In this document: positions 1 to 7,699 of the stretch, piece by piece
Layout: every line of letters begins with the position of its first letter
Numbering within the stretch: the stretch's first letter is position 1
Source of the DNA: a virus
Reading direction: 5' to 3' (one strand)
IMG/VR virus record: IMGVR_UViG_3300023116_000175
Span: 1 to 33,452 of that record
DNA: 33,452 bases
Notes under the pieces: generated by a model
Database searches by the model: none
Seen by the model: the letters and a program-made list of their open reading frames with translations, nothing else
What the model was told of the DNA's origin: nothing
Made by a program: the position numbers and the translations under genes

Positions 1-29
1 CTTCGAGGGTAACCTTCCGAAACTCTAAA

Positions 30-512
30 TTAGGACCCGTTGTGTTTTGAAATCAACCTGCACCAATCTAAAAACTCGTCTTGGAGCATTGTTGTTTTCA
101 TTCTGTTCACAGTGCGATGAACCAACTGCAAATTGGCAATATCATGCTTTCCGCCTTTTTCCAGAGCGACAATGTGATCACATGAAACGTTTTCTGGAGT
201 TAATTCAACACCCGAAAGCGAACAGATATATTCTTGCTTTTCCAAAAGTTTGAATAGATCTGCTGCCTTTATGCTTCTAGTTCTTTTCTTAGAGACCTCA
301 CGTGTTGATTTTTGCTCGCGTTGTTGCACCACCTTCTCCATTTGCTGTGGCGTGTTCTCGCGTTTGCTTGGTTGACGCATCTTTCCATCGCAACCGTAAA
401 ACTCAAATGACTCTTGTTGGCGTTCACGTTTTTCTGTTGCACCGATCTCTTGCGAACCGTTTTTTCTCTGTCTCTTAGTCCGACTGCTATACTCTGTAAT
501 TTCTTTTCCCAC
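30..512 (-). CDS. HNH endonuclease
   Basis: Putative phage HNH nuclease of 160 aa. The C-terminal half has the fold's signature: a Cys-x-x-Ser-Gly strand near residue 93, a DH pair (CDHIVALEKGG) near 111, and the downstream Asn of NLQ plus a basic NRMKT helix. The first 85 residues are charged and low in complexity. The start is GTG at 510-512, with an AGGG Shine-Dalgarno (SD) 8 bases upstream; the frame is closed by a TAG at 540-542, so it cannot start much earlier. It overlaps the preceding ORF by 244 bases in another frame, which is abnormal for this compact genome. If the molecule is circular, this gene lies about 85 bases before terL, where HNH proteins commonly assist packaging cleavage. 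The region is AT-rich compared with the capsid genes. The HNH call is fairly sure; a packaging role is inference. Confidence 0.75.
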   Translation of the reverse strand: MGKEITEYSSRTKRQRKNGSQEIGATEKRERQQESFEFYGCDGKMRQPSKRENTPQQMEKVVQQREQKSTREVSKKRTRSIKAADLFKLLEKQEYICSLSGVELTPENVSCDHIVALEKGGKHDIANLQLVHRTVNRMKTTMLQDEFLDWCRLISKHNGS

Positions 513-718
513 TTTGTTTTCCCTAATTGCCTCGCGCGACTATTTATAGATTGCACGGCTTTGAATAACGAATTATTCCAGTCAAGCAATGAAATTGCCT
601 TTAGCAGCCCGTCTGGGTTTTGCTGTGCATAGGTGCATTGTAAAAGTAATATTTTGTTGTTTCGGACGTAGTAATACTTGCCCTGATCTTCAAGCACATA
701 TATCTGTTTGAGCTTCAT
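269..718 (-). CDS. Unknown protein, long overlap with HNH gene
   Basis: ORF of 149 aa with no recognised family. It begins with ATG one base after the stop of the fibre gene. Residues 1-70 look like a genuine folded segment (aromatic-rich, alternating hydrophobic and charged). The last 80 residues run antiphase to the HNH gene and are Arg/Lys/Asn-rich, as expected of a shadow frame. Either both genes are translated with a 244-base overlap, or the true product ends or shifts early. The HNH frame is the -1 frame relative to this ORF, but I found no canonical slippery heptamer in the correct phase. By position it might include a small-terminase or tail-tip function, but nothing in the sequence shows that. 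Confidence 0.5.
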   Translation of the reverse strand: MKLKQIYVLEDQGKYYYVRNNKILLLQCTYAQQNPDGLLKAISLLDWNNSLFKAVQSINSRARQLGKTKWEKKLQSIAVGLRDREKTVRKRSVQQKNVNANKSHLSFTVAMERCVNQANARTRHSKWRRWCNNASKNQHVRSLRKELEA

Positions 719-719
719 T

Positions 720-1997
720 CTACGGTCTGTCCGTGTACGTTTGCTTCACGACCATCTCGCCAACCACCAGCGTAATTACTCGACCGCTTGCTAAAGTCGC
801 TTGGACGTCGTACTTGTAGCGTCCAGACATGATTTCGGTGTCAGTGTTTGTCAACTCCATACGAAACGCCTGCGTCCCTGTAGGCTGCGTAACGGTTGGC
901 GTAACCGACAGCGAGTCCATGTTGTTCTTCGCTGTAAACTTGAGCGTCGCACCTGATAGGCTTGGCCACTGGTCATCCGTTGTGCCTGTCCAGGTAATCG
1001 CACGCGAGTCGCTTGCACTGTAGTCATCACCTCGGACGATCGTGATCGTCGTGCCATCCTCTGCAATCACGCTACTGATCGTAACGTCGGTGCCACCGAT
1101 GCCAGCAATCACAGCATCCGCGATCGCTGCTTCGTCAACATCGGCTGTGGCCGTCGCGTCCACGCTGTTTGGATTGGTGAATGTCAGTTGATCGGTCTTG
1201 ACCTTGATCGCGTCCACGTTCAGATCGACCGTATCTATGCTGGATTGGCTTGCCAACGATGATACATCTGCTTTCAATGCGTCTGCGTTAGTGCCGGAAA
1301 CGAAGTAAGAATAAACACTCGCCGCTGTGATGTCGTTGAGTGCTGCAATGCTTGCTGCGGTTGCAAGTCCCGAGACATCGGCTTGGCTTGCTGTACGAGA
1401 TGCAGCGTCAGTTGTAACGGAATTAGTTACAGTTCCGACGGTCGTGACATTGGCGACAGTATCCGTTGCAGGATCGAAATTATTCAACGCAGCGATAGAC
1501 GCAGGGATGTCGGTTCCTGTATCGACGAGGATTGCCGCAATGCTTGCGTTATCAGGTGCAACTGTATTAGCACCATCGGTTCCACGCATGTCAGTGTTGG
1601 TCGTCGTTGTGGCTACCAAGGTGACGTTGGACACAGCACCGCCGGAAGTCGTGATTGCACCACCTGAAACGATGTCTGTTGCGGCTACTGTGGATCTCGT
1701 ACTTACAGCCACATCGAGATTCGTTAAGTCAGCATCAATCGTGTAAACGTTAACCGTTTGCGTCACAGCACCAGTCAAAACGAACGAGAACACGATATGA
1801 TCCCCGTTTGTCTCTGCTTGTGATAATGCAACTGACCACTGACCGTTGCCTTCATGCACTGCGGTCGCGGTTGTTTGTGCCTGTGTACCACCGTCGATTG
1901 TGTAATAGACGACTGGCGTACCTGTGATAACATCGCTTCCGTCAGTCTTGCTGATAGCTTGGAACGCAACGTATTGACCTGTTGTGTTTTTTCTCAC
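720..1997 (-). CDS. Tail fibre/shaft-like structural protein
   Basis: About 425 aa, rich in Ala, Thr, Val and Asp. The middle carries repeated short motifs (for example DNASIAAI, ATAASIAALND) typical of extended phage fibre or shaft proteins. The C-terminal 110 residues form a beta-rich unit beginning VRGDDY, similar in style to BppU-type baseplate or receptor-binding N-domains. I chose GTG at 1995-1997: it overlaps the LamG gene's TGA as GTGA and has an AGG 9 bases upstream. The longer TTG start at 2036 would overlap the previous gene by 43 bases. It probably sits at the distal tail and contributes to host attachment. The exact receptor role is inference. Confidence 0.6.
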   Translation of the reverse strand: MRKNTTGQYVAFQAISKTDGSDVITGTPVVYYTIDGGTQAQTTATAVHEGNGQWSVALSQAETNGDHIVFSFVLTGAVTQTVNVYTIDADLTNLDVAVSTRSTVAATDIVSGGAITTSGGAVSNVTLVATTTTNTDMRGTDGANTVAPDNASIAAILVDTGTDIPASIAALNNFDPATDTVANVTTVGTVTNSVTTDAASRTASQADVSGLATAASIAALNDITAASVYSYFVSGTNADALKADVSSLASQSSIDTVDLNVDAIKVKTDQLTFTNPNSVDATATADVDEAAIADAVIAGIGGTDVTISSVIAEDGTTITIVRGDDYSASDSRAITWTGTTDDQWPSLSGATLKFTAKNNMDSLSVTPTVTQPTGTQAFRMELTNTDTEIMSGRYKYDVQATLASGRVITLVVGEMVVKQTYTDRP

Positions 1998-2764
1998 TGT
2001 AGCGTACCTGCTAATTGAGTCGCCTGATTTGCCCAATACGGATTAAATGCTTGTGCGGTGGAGATCCGTACCGTTTGCTGTTTACGCTCAAACGGTGCTG
2101 ATGGGTTGAGGTAGATGCTTTTGATCTGACCATCAGAAATAGAACGATTGAAATACCTAACATCTGCAATGCTTCCGTTTAGTCTTGTTACGGATGCTGC
2201 ACCAGAGTTTCTACCAAAGTGCCATACTTGAGACGATGATGCGAAAGATCCACGAGCATAGGTATCCTCTAAATTTCCATCAACGTAGATGTATTGAGTC
2301 GAGCCATCATACTTGATCGCAACGTGCTGCCAATAACCACTTATGTTAGTAGTGCTTTTGGCTCCGGCGTCACCTGTGCCGAGTCGTTGAAAATAAAACT
2401 TGTTAGGTGCTGCACTTTTATGAAGGTTGAGAGTTACGGAGTTATTGAGACCGTGTTCGAATATCCTTGCAAAGGTGTCTGATGCTGCGTAATTTATCTT
2501 AACCCAGCAACACATCGTGAACGTATAAAACCGTTCTACCGATGCGGTTTGTATTTCGGTGTTCGAGAAGTCTACGGCGTGCCGTTTAGTCTTTTCGCAG
2601 TAGGAATAGATAGGACTTCCGGCAGTCCATTCGCCATGCAGCTTGTTTGAACTGTCAACGAATTTTGAAGTGTCAACGCAATTAGCAGACCACCACGAAC
2701 GCAAGCCAGCGTTTAACTGGCTCTGCGTATCTATTTGTAACGATGATGGCTTAATCAGATTCAA
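1994..2764 (-). CDS. LamG/concanavalin-like domain protein (tail)
   Basis: About 256 aa. It carries a laminin-G-like jelly-roll domain from about residue 20 to 220: a WW pair after LNAGLRS, the strand FTMCCWVKI, GYWQHVAIKYDG followed by YIYVDG, and the closing RYFNRSISDGQI segment, all classic LamGL landmarks. In phages such domains bind surface glycans. I prefer the TTG start at 2762-2764, just after the previous stop, with AGAGG 9 bases upstream and an LIKP-type N terminus common to phage LamG proteins. An ATG at 2833 would create a 68-base overlap. The gene is visibly more AT-rich than its neighbours, suggesting separate acquisition. Likely role: glycan recognition at the tail tip. Confidence 0.75.
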   Translation of the reverse strand: MNLIKPSSLQIDTQSQLNAGLRSWWSANCVDTSKFVDSSNKLHGEWTAGSPIYSYCEKTKRHAVDFSNTEIQTASVERFYTFTMCCWVKINYAASDTFARIFEHGLNNSVTLNLHKSAAPNKFYFQRLGTGDAGAKSTTNISGYWQHVAIKYDGSTQYIYVDGNLEDTYARGSFASSSQVWHFGRNSGAASVTRLNGSIADVRYFNRSISDGQIKSIYLNPSAPFERKQQTVRISTAQAFNPYWANQATQLAGTLQ

Positions 2765-2765
2765 C

Positions 2766-3254
2766 TTACTGAACCTCTGGCGGAACCGGCGTAAGAATGA
2801 ACTTATGGCTATCAGACGTTCCAAGCAAAGCATCAGCAGTGTTGTTATGGATCACTGGTGATACATAACGCTGAGTAATATGACAGACTCCACTGATGAT
2901 TAGGTTATCAGCAGCAGTCGTTGTTTGAACTGATGCAGCACCGAGGAATAGCAGGTTAGGGAGATCGTCTGTAGATCCTGCTGCGTCCGATGTCCCAACG
3001 TCACCATCGACATAAGTTCCGTCAGAAAAAGCTAGGTACAGATCGACTGTTTCACCTACAACCGGTGCAGTATCAAAGCCATAAATGACTAGCTTCCACT
3101 GATACTGATCTGCTCTAGGTGCAGCACCTAAGTCACCTTGTGCGCCAACACGAACACCATCGGCTGCAAGTGAGCCGAGATCCATTGTGTAGTCACCACC
3201 TGTGTCCGTCCAAGTCTTTGCGGTTTCTTCGTTGATGTAGACTTTGTTCGCCAT
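2766..3254 (-). CDS. Conserved phage structural protein, unknown
   Basis: Unrecognised protein of 162 aa, acidic and beta-rich, with no signal peptide or membrane segment. It contains repeated Gly/Asp/Thr turns and a hydrophobic core stretch QWKLVIYGFD. Start ATG with AGGAG 9 bases upstream. It lies directly before the LamG protein and after another small conserved protein, in the block between the lysis genes and the fibre. The composition and context suggest a virion or tail-tip component. No enzymatic motif was found. Confidence 0.5.
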   Translation of the reverse strand: MANKVYINEETAKTWTDTGGDYTMDLGSLAADGVRVGAQGDLGAAPRADQYQWKLVIYGFDTAPVVGETVDLYLAFSDGTYVDGDVGTSDAAGSTDDLPNLLFLGAASVQTTTAADNLIISGVCHITQRYVSPVIHNNTADALLGTSDSHKFILTPVPPEVQ

Positions 3255-3256
3255 GT

Positions 3257-3718
3257 TTATAGACTCCTAGCTTGTTCGATGGTTCCTGCTCGCACTGAGC
3301 CTAGTGTTAGTTCGTCTGCACGAGAGATAGATTCCTCCGCAAGTGCGTCGATGCTCGCTTTGTCTGCTGCCGATAAAACACCGTAGGCAACGAGTGCATT
3401 GAGCATCGCAACACGATCCGGCAGGTTAAGATCAAGACTTGTGTTGTCTCGCATGATCATCTGCTCTGCTGTGATGCAGAGTGCAGCACACTGCTCGTCA
3501 GCATTTGCTTTGCCTTCTTCAATCTTGATGATTCTCGGACGATCACCACTGCTGGCTTGTCCAGACCATGCAAGAAGTTCTGCTGAACCAATCGCATTGA
3601 TTCGCGTTCTGTTGAGTGCGTTGATCTCCTCTGCTGCTGCTTCGGAGTTTGCTGAGTATGCACCTGTCACCGGATGACCGGCATCAAGTTCTGCTTTTAG
3701 TGCTTGTAGGTTTGCCAT
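3257..3718 (-). CDS. Conserved small helical phage protein, unknown
   Basis: Helix-rich 153 aa protein beginning MANLQALKAELDAGHPVTGA. The opening LKAELDAGHPVTGAY and the NRTRINAI segment resemble a small protein that I associate with tail-tip/lysis regions of planctomycete prophages. It has no membrane segment or catalytic motif. ATG overlaps the holin-like gene's stop as TAATG, implying translational coupling. Many acidic residues and the VAMLNALVAYGVL segment suggest an oligomeric structural or accessory role. Function unknown. Confidence 0.5.
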   Translation of the reverse strand: MANLQALKAELDAGHPVTGAYSANSEAAAEEINALNRTRINAIGSAELLAWSGQASSGDRPRIIKIEEGKANADEQCAALCITAEQMIMRDNTSLDLNLPDRVAMLNALVAYGVLSAADKASIDALAEESISRADELTLGSVRAGTIEQARSL

Positions 3719-3954
3719 TATTTAATGTTCCTTAGTTCTTCAGCGGTCGGGTCGATCTTCAAAACGGCTTGCCATAACGAACGTCTGTCCTCGCGACATT
3801 CAGTAATCTCGTTTGAAAGCCTTTCGTTGACTTCCTTCTGCATTGCAGACTGGCTTTTGTAAAGATGGACGACTGCTGTGGACAAAGCACCAACTCCGCC
3901 AACGAGTGCGGTTGTCAGTGTCATGGGGTCGAGGTTTGCTAGGAGTTCAATCAT
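3718..3954 (-). CDS. Small membrane protein, holin-like
   Basis: 78 aa. One transmembrane helix lies at about residues 11-31 (MTLTTALVGGVGALSTAVVH), followed by a charged, probably coiled-coil cytosolic tail of about 45 residues. This is the layout of small single-pass phage holins or lysis accessory proteins. It overlaps the exported-protein gene (ATGA) and the next gene (TAATG), and sits two genes from the papain-like peptidase. The holin role is inferred from topology and context only. Confidence 0.5.
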   Translation of the reverse strand: MIELLANLDPMTLTTALVGGVGALSTAVVHLYKSQSAMQKEVNERLSNEITECREDRRSLWQAVLKIDPTAEELRNIK

Positions 3955-4172
3955 CGGTTTCGCAGTCGCTTAAACAGGTTTCGGACGGGTCGCTTCGGGT
4001 TGCTCTCGATGGCTTGCTTTGGCTCGCACTTCGGCTGCTCGATCACTTCGACCTGGACGGTTCTTTCTCGTCTCAAATCCTTGATGATCTGTCGCTCGAC
4101 GCCTGGCGTTGCCTGAGTATCAAACGGAAAAAAGACGACGATCAGCATCGCCGCCAAAATGATGTTCTTCAT
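3951..4172 (-). CDS. Small exported basic protein
   Basis: 73 aa. The N terminus is a clear signal sequence: Lys2, a hydrophobic run at about residues 4-16 (IILAAMLIVVFFP), and a possible cleavage site near TQA-TP. The mature part is short and strongly basic, ending in an Arg-rich helix (RNLFKRLRNR). It sits between the peptidase and the holin-like gene, with ATGA overlaps at both ends. A spanin-like or lysis-accessory role is possible; no lipobox was seen. Confidence 0.45.
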   Translation of the reverse strand: MKNIILAAMLIVVFFPFDTQATPGVERQIIKDLRRERTVQVEVIEQPKCEPKQAIESNPKRPVRNLFKRLRNR

Positions 4173-4906
4173 GCTTCCTTCCGAGCTGTAACGTGTCTAA
4201 TGGCGATGGCTTCGTATGGAATCGCTTTTGATCCCCAGATAATTCCGTAGCCGTTATGCTCTCCGCCGCTGCTCCACTTGGTTCCCCAGCTATTCGCGAT
4301 GATCAGACCGATCTGCCTCGAGCGATCCAGGACTGCACCGACAGCACACACCGCGTGACGCCACCAGGACAACGCGATCGCAACGGCACATGGCTGCGGC
4401 CCGATCAACGCTGACACCACACCGTCCAGGTCACTGCGTCCGAACTCCTCGAACTCGGCCAGTTTGTGTTTTGCAGCGTTGGCTTGCTGATCCCTGCTCC
4501 ACCTGTATGACTTTGTGAACTCCGGCAGCACGCTTTCTTCGCAGACGCCGAACTCCTGAACGTACCTGGCACCCTCGAGGACGTAACCGCCGCGATTTGC
4601 TCCTCGCTTGCCTTTGTATGCTGTTGCGTAGGCGTTCAGATGAACGTGGCCGACACCCTGGCGAGCATAGGCGTTCTTCATTCCGGCGATCACGGAATAC
4701 TGCCAGCAATAGTTTGTGGACTTCTGGCTCATGATCATCGCCTGGTGACGCTTGTGCCAGTGAACCGGCTGGCCTTTGACTTCATTCAAGAAGTCGATGC
4801 GGTCTTTCCATTCATGCGACGGTAGACGCTCTCCGCTGTATTCGCGGAACGTGCAGAACGGGGTTTCGCTCTCGTAATCTCGTAGCTCGTAGCCTTTACC
4901 ATCCAC
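4169..4906 (-). CDS. Papain-like (C1) cysteine peptidase, putative lysin
   Basis: Cysteine protease of about 245 aa. The catalytic triad is readable: Cys67 in NYCWQYS, His184 in WWRHAV, and Asn205 in ANSWGTKW, the standard C1A order. The spacing from Cys to His and the WGxxW box match papain-type enzymes, but there is no signal peptide or obvious propeptide. I chose GTG at 4904-4906 because a strong GGAGG lies 8 bases upstream. The longer ORF reads about 58 extra residues in the shadow of the preceding gene. It is flanked by three membrane/exported proteins in what looks like a lysis cassette, so it may act as the endolysin or as a tail/entry protease. Peptidase assignment is firm; lysin is inference. 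Confidence 0.8.
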   Translation of the reverse strand: MDGKGYELRDYESETPFCTFREYSGERLPSHEWKDRIDFLNEVKGQPVHWHKRHQAMIMSQKSTNYCWQYSVIAGMKNAYARQGVGHVHLNAYATAYKGKRGANRGGYVLEGARYVQEFGVCEESVLPEFTKSYRWSRDQQANAAKHKLAEFEEFGRSDLDGVVSALIGPQPCAVAIALSWWRHAVCAVGAVLDRSRQIGLIIANSWGTKWSSGGEHNGYGIIWGSKAIPYEAIAIRHVTARKEA

Positions 4907-5651
4907 CGGCGATTTCCTCCATCTCCTGAATACTCTCAGGTGCATCAAGGATCTCGATCTGGCCGTTTTGGTAATACAGCACCAGCACGTTGTCATCATC
5001 CGGTGCGGCTTGCATCGCTTGGCCGACCCACGCTTCCGCCACTTCCTGATCTTGGTGCGATGAATACATCCGACGCTCAACGCCTGCTTTCTGCATCATG
5101 TCCTCGACCAGGACAGATGACGCGACAGCGAGCTGGCCATCCGTGGCCGTTTCGGGATCGACAGAGAAAAGGATTGCAGCCGGTTTGCTGGTGATTACAT
5201 CAACGCGGTCGGGTATGACGTTGATCAGAGAATCCCAGATCGACTGCAACTGACCACCAGACCACAACACCCAAGAAAGGATGATCACGGCCAGTGGTCG
5301 CCAATCCCATGACTCGCCGTCATCGGGGGGACGATTATTGTTCTTCGTGATGAAGTCTCGAGCGGTTGCTGCGAGCTTTTTCAGTTGTTCCGCTGCGAAT
5401 GTCAGCATCGTCTCGACGTGCGGAAGAACGCCAGACACGATTGCGATCGTCGCGATTCCGACCATTTGCAAGAACGAAATGACCGCAGATCCGATCGCCA
5501 CCCATAGCTGAGTGTTGCTGAAACCGTCCTGGTCATCGCGGCCACTGCGAAGCCAGTCCAGCCAGCCGTCACGGTATAGCACCCAGGCAAGCCAGAGTGT
5601 GCCAGCACCTACGATCACTTGGAAGGTCTTATTCTCGGTGAGCTTAGTCAT
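4896..5651 (-). CDS. Multi-pass membrane protein, lysis region
   Basis: About 251 aa. Three hydrophobic segments: near residues 10-25 (VIVGAGTLWLAWVLY), 48-75 (two-part, around AVISFLQMVGIATIAIV), and 118-135 (LAVIILSWVLW). The last 110 residues are soluble and acidic, with a QNGQIEIL strand near the end. Start ATG at 5649-5651 with GAGG 6 bases upstream, overlapping the previous TAA by 8 bases. A TTG at 5666 is possible. It immediately precedes the papain-like peptidase with an 11-base overlap. It may form or regulate a membrane lesion or anchor the peptidase; the family is not recognised. Confidence 0.55.
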   Translation of the reverse strand: MTKLTENKTFQVIVGAGTLWLAWVLYRDGWLDWLRSGRDDQDGFSNTQLWVAIGSAVISFLQMVGIATIAIVSGVLPHVETMLTFAAEQLKKLAATARDFITKNNNRPPDDGESWDWRPLAVIILSWVLWSGGQLQSIWDSLINVIPDRVDVITSKPAAILFSVDPETATDGQLAVASSVLVEDMMQKAGVERRMYSSHQDQEVAEAWVGQAMQAAPDDDNVLVLYYQNGQIEILDAPESIQEMEEIAGGW

Positions 5652-5928
5652 CGCCTTCCTCGCCAACGGAGAATAGACGCTTCTCGAGCCACCGTTCCAG
5701 CAGTTTGATCGCTAGCCTGGTCATCAGAGAGATCACTAGAGCTTCCCAGCCGAATCCGACTGGCTTTCCACGCATTGCACGCTGATCTTTGATGCGCTCA
5801 CGCACTCGCTCTTTGGCGATCTTCAGACGTTCTTCTGGCGAGCGTGCGTTGTCCTCGGCATTGATCTCATTCCAGACCCTTGCCGCAATACGTTTAGCAC
5901 TGGTCTTTTCGCCACGACCCAAGAACAT
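5644..5928 (-). CDS. Small protein with amphipathic/hydrophobic C-half
   Basis: 94 aa. The N-terminal 55 residues are highly charged and helical; a hydrophobic stretch WEALVISLMTRLAIKLL at about residues 61-77 could be membrane-associated. It is the first gene after a 91-base intergenic region holding a perfect TTGACA hexamer and TTTGCTT repeats. Start ATG with GGTGA just upstream. It is the promoter-proximal member of the lysis/tail-tip block. Function unknown. Confidence 0.5.
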   Translation of the reverse strand: MFLGRGEKTSAKRIAARVWNEINAEDNARSPEERLKIAKERVRERIKDQRAMRGKPVGFGWEALVISLMTRLAIKLLERWLEKRLFSVGEEGDD

Positions 5929-5975
5929 AAATCACCCGACGTTTGTGGTTCACCTTCCCACAGTTTCGAGCGGCT

Positions 5976-6023
5976 GATTTGCTTGTCAAACAGATGTTTT
6001 GCTTGGTTTGCTTAGTTTGCTAA
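5976..6023. repeat. TTTGCTT direct repeats, candidate operator/promoter
   Basis: Four copies of TTTGCTT-like sequence in the gap between the HExxH gene and the lysis block: 5976-5985, then three nearly tandem at 5996-6005, 6006-6014 and 6015-6023 (period 9). Between them, on the minus strand, a perfect TTGACA lies at 5984-5989, although the hexamer 17 bases downstream is a poor -10. The arrangement suggests binding sites for a regulator upstream of the lysis/tail-tip genes. No function is proven. Confidence 0.45.
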
Positions 6024-6361
6024 TTCTCAGAAAATAGCTCGCCGATAACGTAGCGATCCATCAATTCAAAAAGTCCAGGATTGTCCACGAACAATGTCAG
6101 CAACAGAGGTGCGAGCCGCGTGACGTGATCTTCTTCCTCGTCCTTGCTGCTGAACGCAGCGACAGACCAGAGTGCGTGCAGACACTCGTGCATCAGTGTC
6201 TCGATGACCTGGCTCGGATGCTGATCGACGTTGATCCGCATCGTTCCGTGTCGGTAGCAGAACAGTCCATCGGCTCCGATGCTGTCGGCTTCCTTTTGGT
6301 CAATGCTGATGACTTTGACGTCCAGGTGACCGATCTTGATGTTGTCTGGAATGGTGATCAT
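6020..6361 (-). CDS. HExxH-motif protein (metallopeptidase-like)
   Basis: 113 aa. A zinc-binding-type motif HECLH is present at about residues 58-62, in the context IETLMHECLHALWS. An acidic stretch with EEDH follows about 15-20 residues later and could supply the third ligand. Proteins of this size with HExxH are frequent in phages and relate to small SprT/ImmA-like metallopeptidases, but only the core helix is recognisable. No SD is obvious. It is the last gene before the repeat-containing intergenic region. Substrate unknown; it may have a non-proteolytic role. Confidence 0.55.
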   Translation of the reverse strand: MITIPDNIKIGHLDVKVISIDQKEADSIGADGLFCYRHGTMRINVDQHPSQVIETLMHECLHALWSVAAFSSKDEEEDHVTRLAPLLLTLFVDNPGLFELMDRYVIGELFSEN

Positions 6362-6416
6362 GGGACGGCTGGTTTGCTCGTGATGCTTTAAGAGGTCGAT
6401 TGCGGGGTAGCCGCTG

Positions 6417-7427
6417 TCACGTCGCGAAAACCTCGCCGTCGTGGATGATCATGTTCTGCACCTGGTAGTGACCACGCTCGCCGACAGTGACGATGGCGAA
6501 GCCGTGATTCCACCTGTTGATCGTTGCGTACTCTGGCTTCAGGTCGCAGAGACATCCGAGCGAGTAACATGGCACCAGTCGCTCGTCGATTCCGGTTGTC
6601 TCAACGTGCGTCGATGTCCTGTGCCAATGGCCCACCATCGCAGTTCCGGCGACTCGCAGATAAACGCCACGACCGATGTTCACCGGATCAGTCAGTCCCC
6701 TGGGTAGCTCGTGGCCGTGTAGTAGTGGCAGCTTGCCGAGATGGTATTCCTGCTTGGACTGGATAAACTTCCACTTGTGATCTTTCAGCGGCAGGATGCG
6801 GTCGAGCCGAAAATCCTCCATTCCCACCAATGCTGGCGCACGCTGGTAGAGGTAGCTGTGATATCGTTGCTCGTGATTGCCTACCTTGAACACGCGAACC
6901 GAGTCCGGCCCGAAGTGCTTGTTTAGCTCGCCAATGACCTCGGCACCGATCTTCAGTTCGTCCTCTGGATTCCTGGCTCGAGGATCTTGATCCCAGCGGC
7001 TCAGGCGATAGAAGTCCATGAAGTCGCCATTGAGAACCAGATGCTCGCATCCAGCGTCGATTCCTGCTCGCAGAGCTGATTCCAGTGCTTTCTCGCAGTG
7101 ATAGGGAACGTGCAGATCAGAAAGCACCAGGTACTTACCAGGCGTGCGGATCTTTACCGGCTTTTGTACCTGTTTGAGTCCCTTCGGAAAACTGATTGAC
7201 TTTGGCTTGCCGTGTTCGCGGACGTGTTCATCGTCCGCTAGAGTTTCTCGCTGTCGTTTGCCAACCGCTCCTCGCTGGTATCGCAGCCGAGTCCTGGCGA
7301 CTTCCACTGACTTGAACTCGTGTGGATACTTCTCATGAAGCAGCCTTGCCAGCGTGCGAGTGTCCGCGTCTGGATAGTCACGCAGCATTTCGCGGACGAC
7401 GTTTGGTTTGTCTTTTCTTTTTGCCAC
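6417..7427 (-). CDS. Metallophosphoesterase with N-terminal helical domain
   Basis: 336 aa. Calcineurin-like phosphoesterase motifs appear in order: D-x-H (SDLHVP, Asp104/His106), GDFMD (Asp135), GNHE (Asn184-His185), a GHE box (HGHELP) and GHWH near the C terminus. This is a complete two-metal site. The first 90 residues are a basic helical region with an HTH-like RTLARLLHEKYP segment. Start GTG at 7425-7427, with AAGGAG 8 bases upstream, is preferred over the GTG 18 bases earlier. Such phage enzymes may act on nucleic acids, nucleotides or phosphoproteins; the HTH-like part hints at a nucleic-acid substrate. Catalytic class sure, substrate unknown. Confidence 0.8.
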   Translation of the reverse strand: MAKRKDKPNVVREMLRDYPDADTRTLARLLHEKYPHEFKSVEVARTRLRYQRGAVGKRQRETLADDEHVREHGKPKSISFPKGLKQVQKPVKIRTPGKYLVLSDLHVPYHCEKALESALRAGIDAGCEHLVLNGDFMDFYRLSRWDQDPRARNPEDELKIGAEVIGELNKHFGPDSVRVFKVGNHEQRYHSYLYQRAPALVGMEDFRLDRILPLKDHKWKFIQSKQEYHLGKLPLLHGHELPRGLTDPVNIGRGVYLRVAGTAMVGHWHRTSTHVETTGIDERLVPCYSLGCLCDLKPEYATINRWNHGFAIVTVGERGHYQVQNMIIHDGEVFAT

Positions 7428-7477
7428 CGGCTCGACTCCTTGCACTGAGTCTCACACGCGATTGGCATCCGTCAAAC

Positions 7478-7699
7478 TTATGCTTTGCTGTCTTGCTTCT
7501 CTGTTCCTGCTTGGCTTGAGTAGCGTTCCCAGAACTCATCGACGGCCTGCTGGTCAGTCCTTATGCAAGCACGAGAACCACCTGGAACGATGTATCCTCG
7601 CAGCATCCCAGCAACGATCCAGTTGCGAACCGTCTGGGTGCTTACCCCCAACTGTTTCGCTGCATCTCTGGTGGACAGGGGATTTCTTCTGGTATCCAT
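7478..7699 (-). CDS. MerR/excisionase-type HTH protein
   Basis: 73 aa. It begins with the pattern LSTRDAAKQLGVSTQTVRNW at residues 8-27, the HTH_17 signature of excisionases and AlpA/MerR-like proteins, followed by a wing (GYIVPGGSRACIRTD) and a short helix. Start ATG with a strong GGAGGT 9 bases upstream. The start lies inside the preceding gene (58-base overlap). It may regulate transcription or direct excision together with the distant integrase. No cofactor domain is present. Confidence 0.7.
   Translation of the reverse strand: MDTRRNPLSTRDAAKQLGVSTQTVRNWIVAGMLRGYIVPGGSRACIRTDQQAVDEFWERYSSQAGTEKQDSKA

Noticed and set aside
461-475. A AAA AAC slippery heptamer in the HNH/unknown overlap
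   Set aside because: Its phase is that of the HNH frame, so a -1 slip would leave both ORFs; it does not join them.
1327-1746. Plus-strand 139-aa ORF
   Set aside because: Antisense to the fibre gene; Ala/Val/Thr composition mirrors its codons and there is no SD.
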